NCBI GenBank assembly: GCA_050248375.1
Contig: JBFWSL010000210.1
Span: 1-6,493 of the forward strand
DNA: 6,493 bases
Direction of reading: 5' to 3'
Source of the DNA: JAYZVT01 sp050248375
GTDB taxonomy: Bacteria > Pseudomonadota > Alphaproteobacteria > Rhizobiales > Methyloligellaceae
Part shown: positions 6,404 to 6,493 of the stretch, in pieces
Position numbering within the stretch: the stretch's first letter is position 1
Layout of the letters: the number at the start of each line of letters is the position of its first letter
Notes under the pieces: generated by a model
What the model was told of the DNA's origin: nothing
Database searches by the model: none
Seen by the model: the letters and a program-made list of their open reading frames with translations, nothing else
Made by a program: the position numbers and the translations under genes

Positions 6404-6493
6404 CTAGCGGCCGCTGCCGAGATCGGTGCCGGAAAGGTGTCCGTGATTGCCGCCCTTCGGGCCGGCTTCCGCGGGGGTGACGGAGGCGCTGGC
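6404..6493 (-). CDS. C-terminus of an unidentified minus-strand gene (partial)
   Basis: On the minus strand a frame open from the right edge runs 29 codons to a TAG (complement of 6404-6406). The residues are rich in Gly, Ala and Ser, include GPKGGNHGHLSG, and end DLGSGR. I do not recognise them, and they look like a flexible tail. Support for a real gene comes mainly from position: a leftward-facing terminator hairpin begins 25 bases beyond the stop, and no plus-strand gene uses it better. Codon third positions are mostly G or C, like the neighbours. The segment is too short for certainty. Confidence 0.48.
   Translation of the reverse strand, partial: ASASVTPAEAGPKGGNHGHLSGTDLGSGR

Overview
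The base composition (high GC, strong third-position GC), the protein sequences and the gene order point to an alphaproteobacterium. The backbone ftsH - folP - glmM is a classic alphaproteobacterial neighbourhood. The FtsH C-terminus ending in GGMEPQPQA, the FolP with an N-terminal extension of about 86 residues, a TTAA-N7-TTAA CtrA-type box, and a small Omp25/RopB-like outer-membrane barrel with a YKP/Pro-Val-rich N-terminus all fit that class. I cannot place it to genus; a Rhodospirillales-like or Hyphomicrobiales-like organism is plausible.

Layout, left to right. (1) 1-1812: the FtsH membrane AAA+ metalloprotease, open at the left edge and missing only its first ~35-40 residues. (2) 1813-2387: a short spacer with an orphan Shine-Dalgarno/ATG, then a small secreted four-cysteine protein of unknown function lying inside the ftsH-folP-glmM cluster. 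(3) 2388-2586: no gene; a hairpin abutting the stop codon and a ~91-bp palindromic REP/MITE-like element. (4) 2587-3657: FolP, dihydropteroate synthase. (5) 3658-3789: an AT-rich island in an otherwise GC-rich spacer, a possible internal promoter. (6) 3790-5142: GlmM, phosphoglucosamine mutase. (7) 5143-5344: the control region of the next gene, with a perfect CtrA-type box and a foldable 5' leader. (8) 5345-6250: an outer-membrane beta-barrel protein with low-complexity tails. (9) 6251-6493: a strong 16-bp GAAA-loop terminator for the barrel gene, a second hairpin whose T-rich side faces left, and the last 29 codons of a minus-strand reading frame entering from the right edge.

How the genes work together: FtsH does membrane protein quality control, FolP makes folate precursors, and GlmM makes glucosamine-1-phosphate for peptidoglycan and LPS. 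All three are housekeeping functions and all lie on the + strand. The barrel gene appears to be a separate transcription unit with its own promoter region and terminator, and it converges with the minus-strand gene at the right edge. I see no defence system, phage, CRISPR array, insertion sequence or RNA gene. The window is mostly ordinary core genome. Its less ordinary parts are the unknown secreted protein with its puzzling start, the palindromic repeat, and the regulation and tails of the barrel protein.
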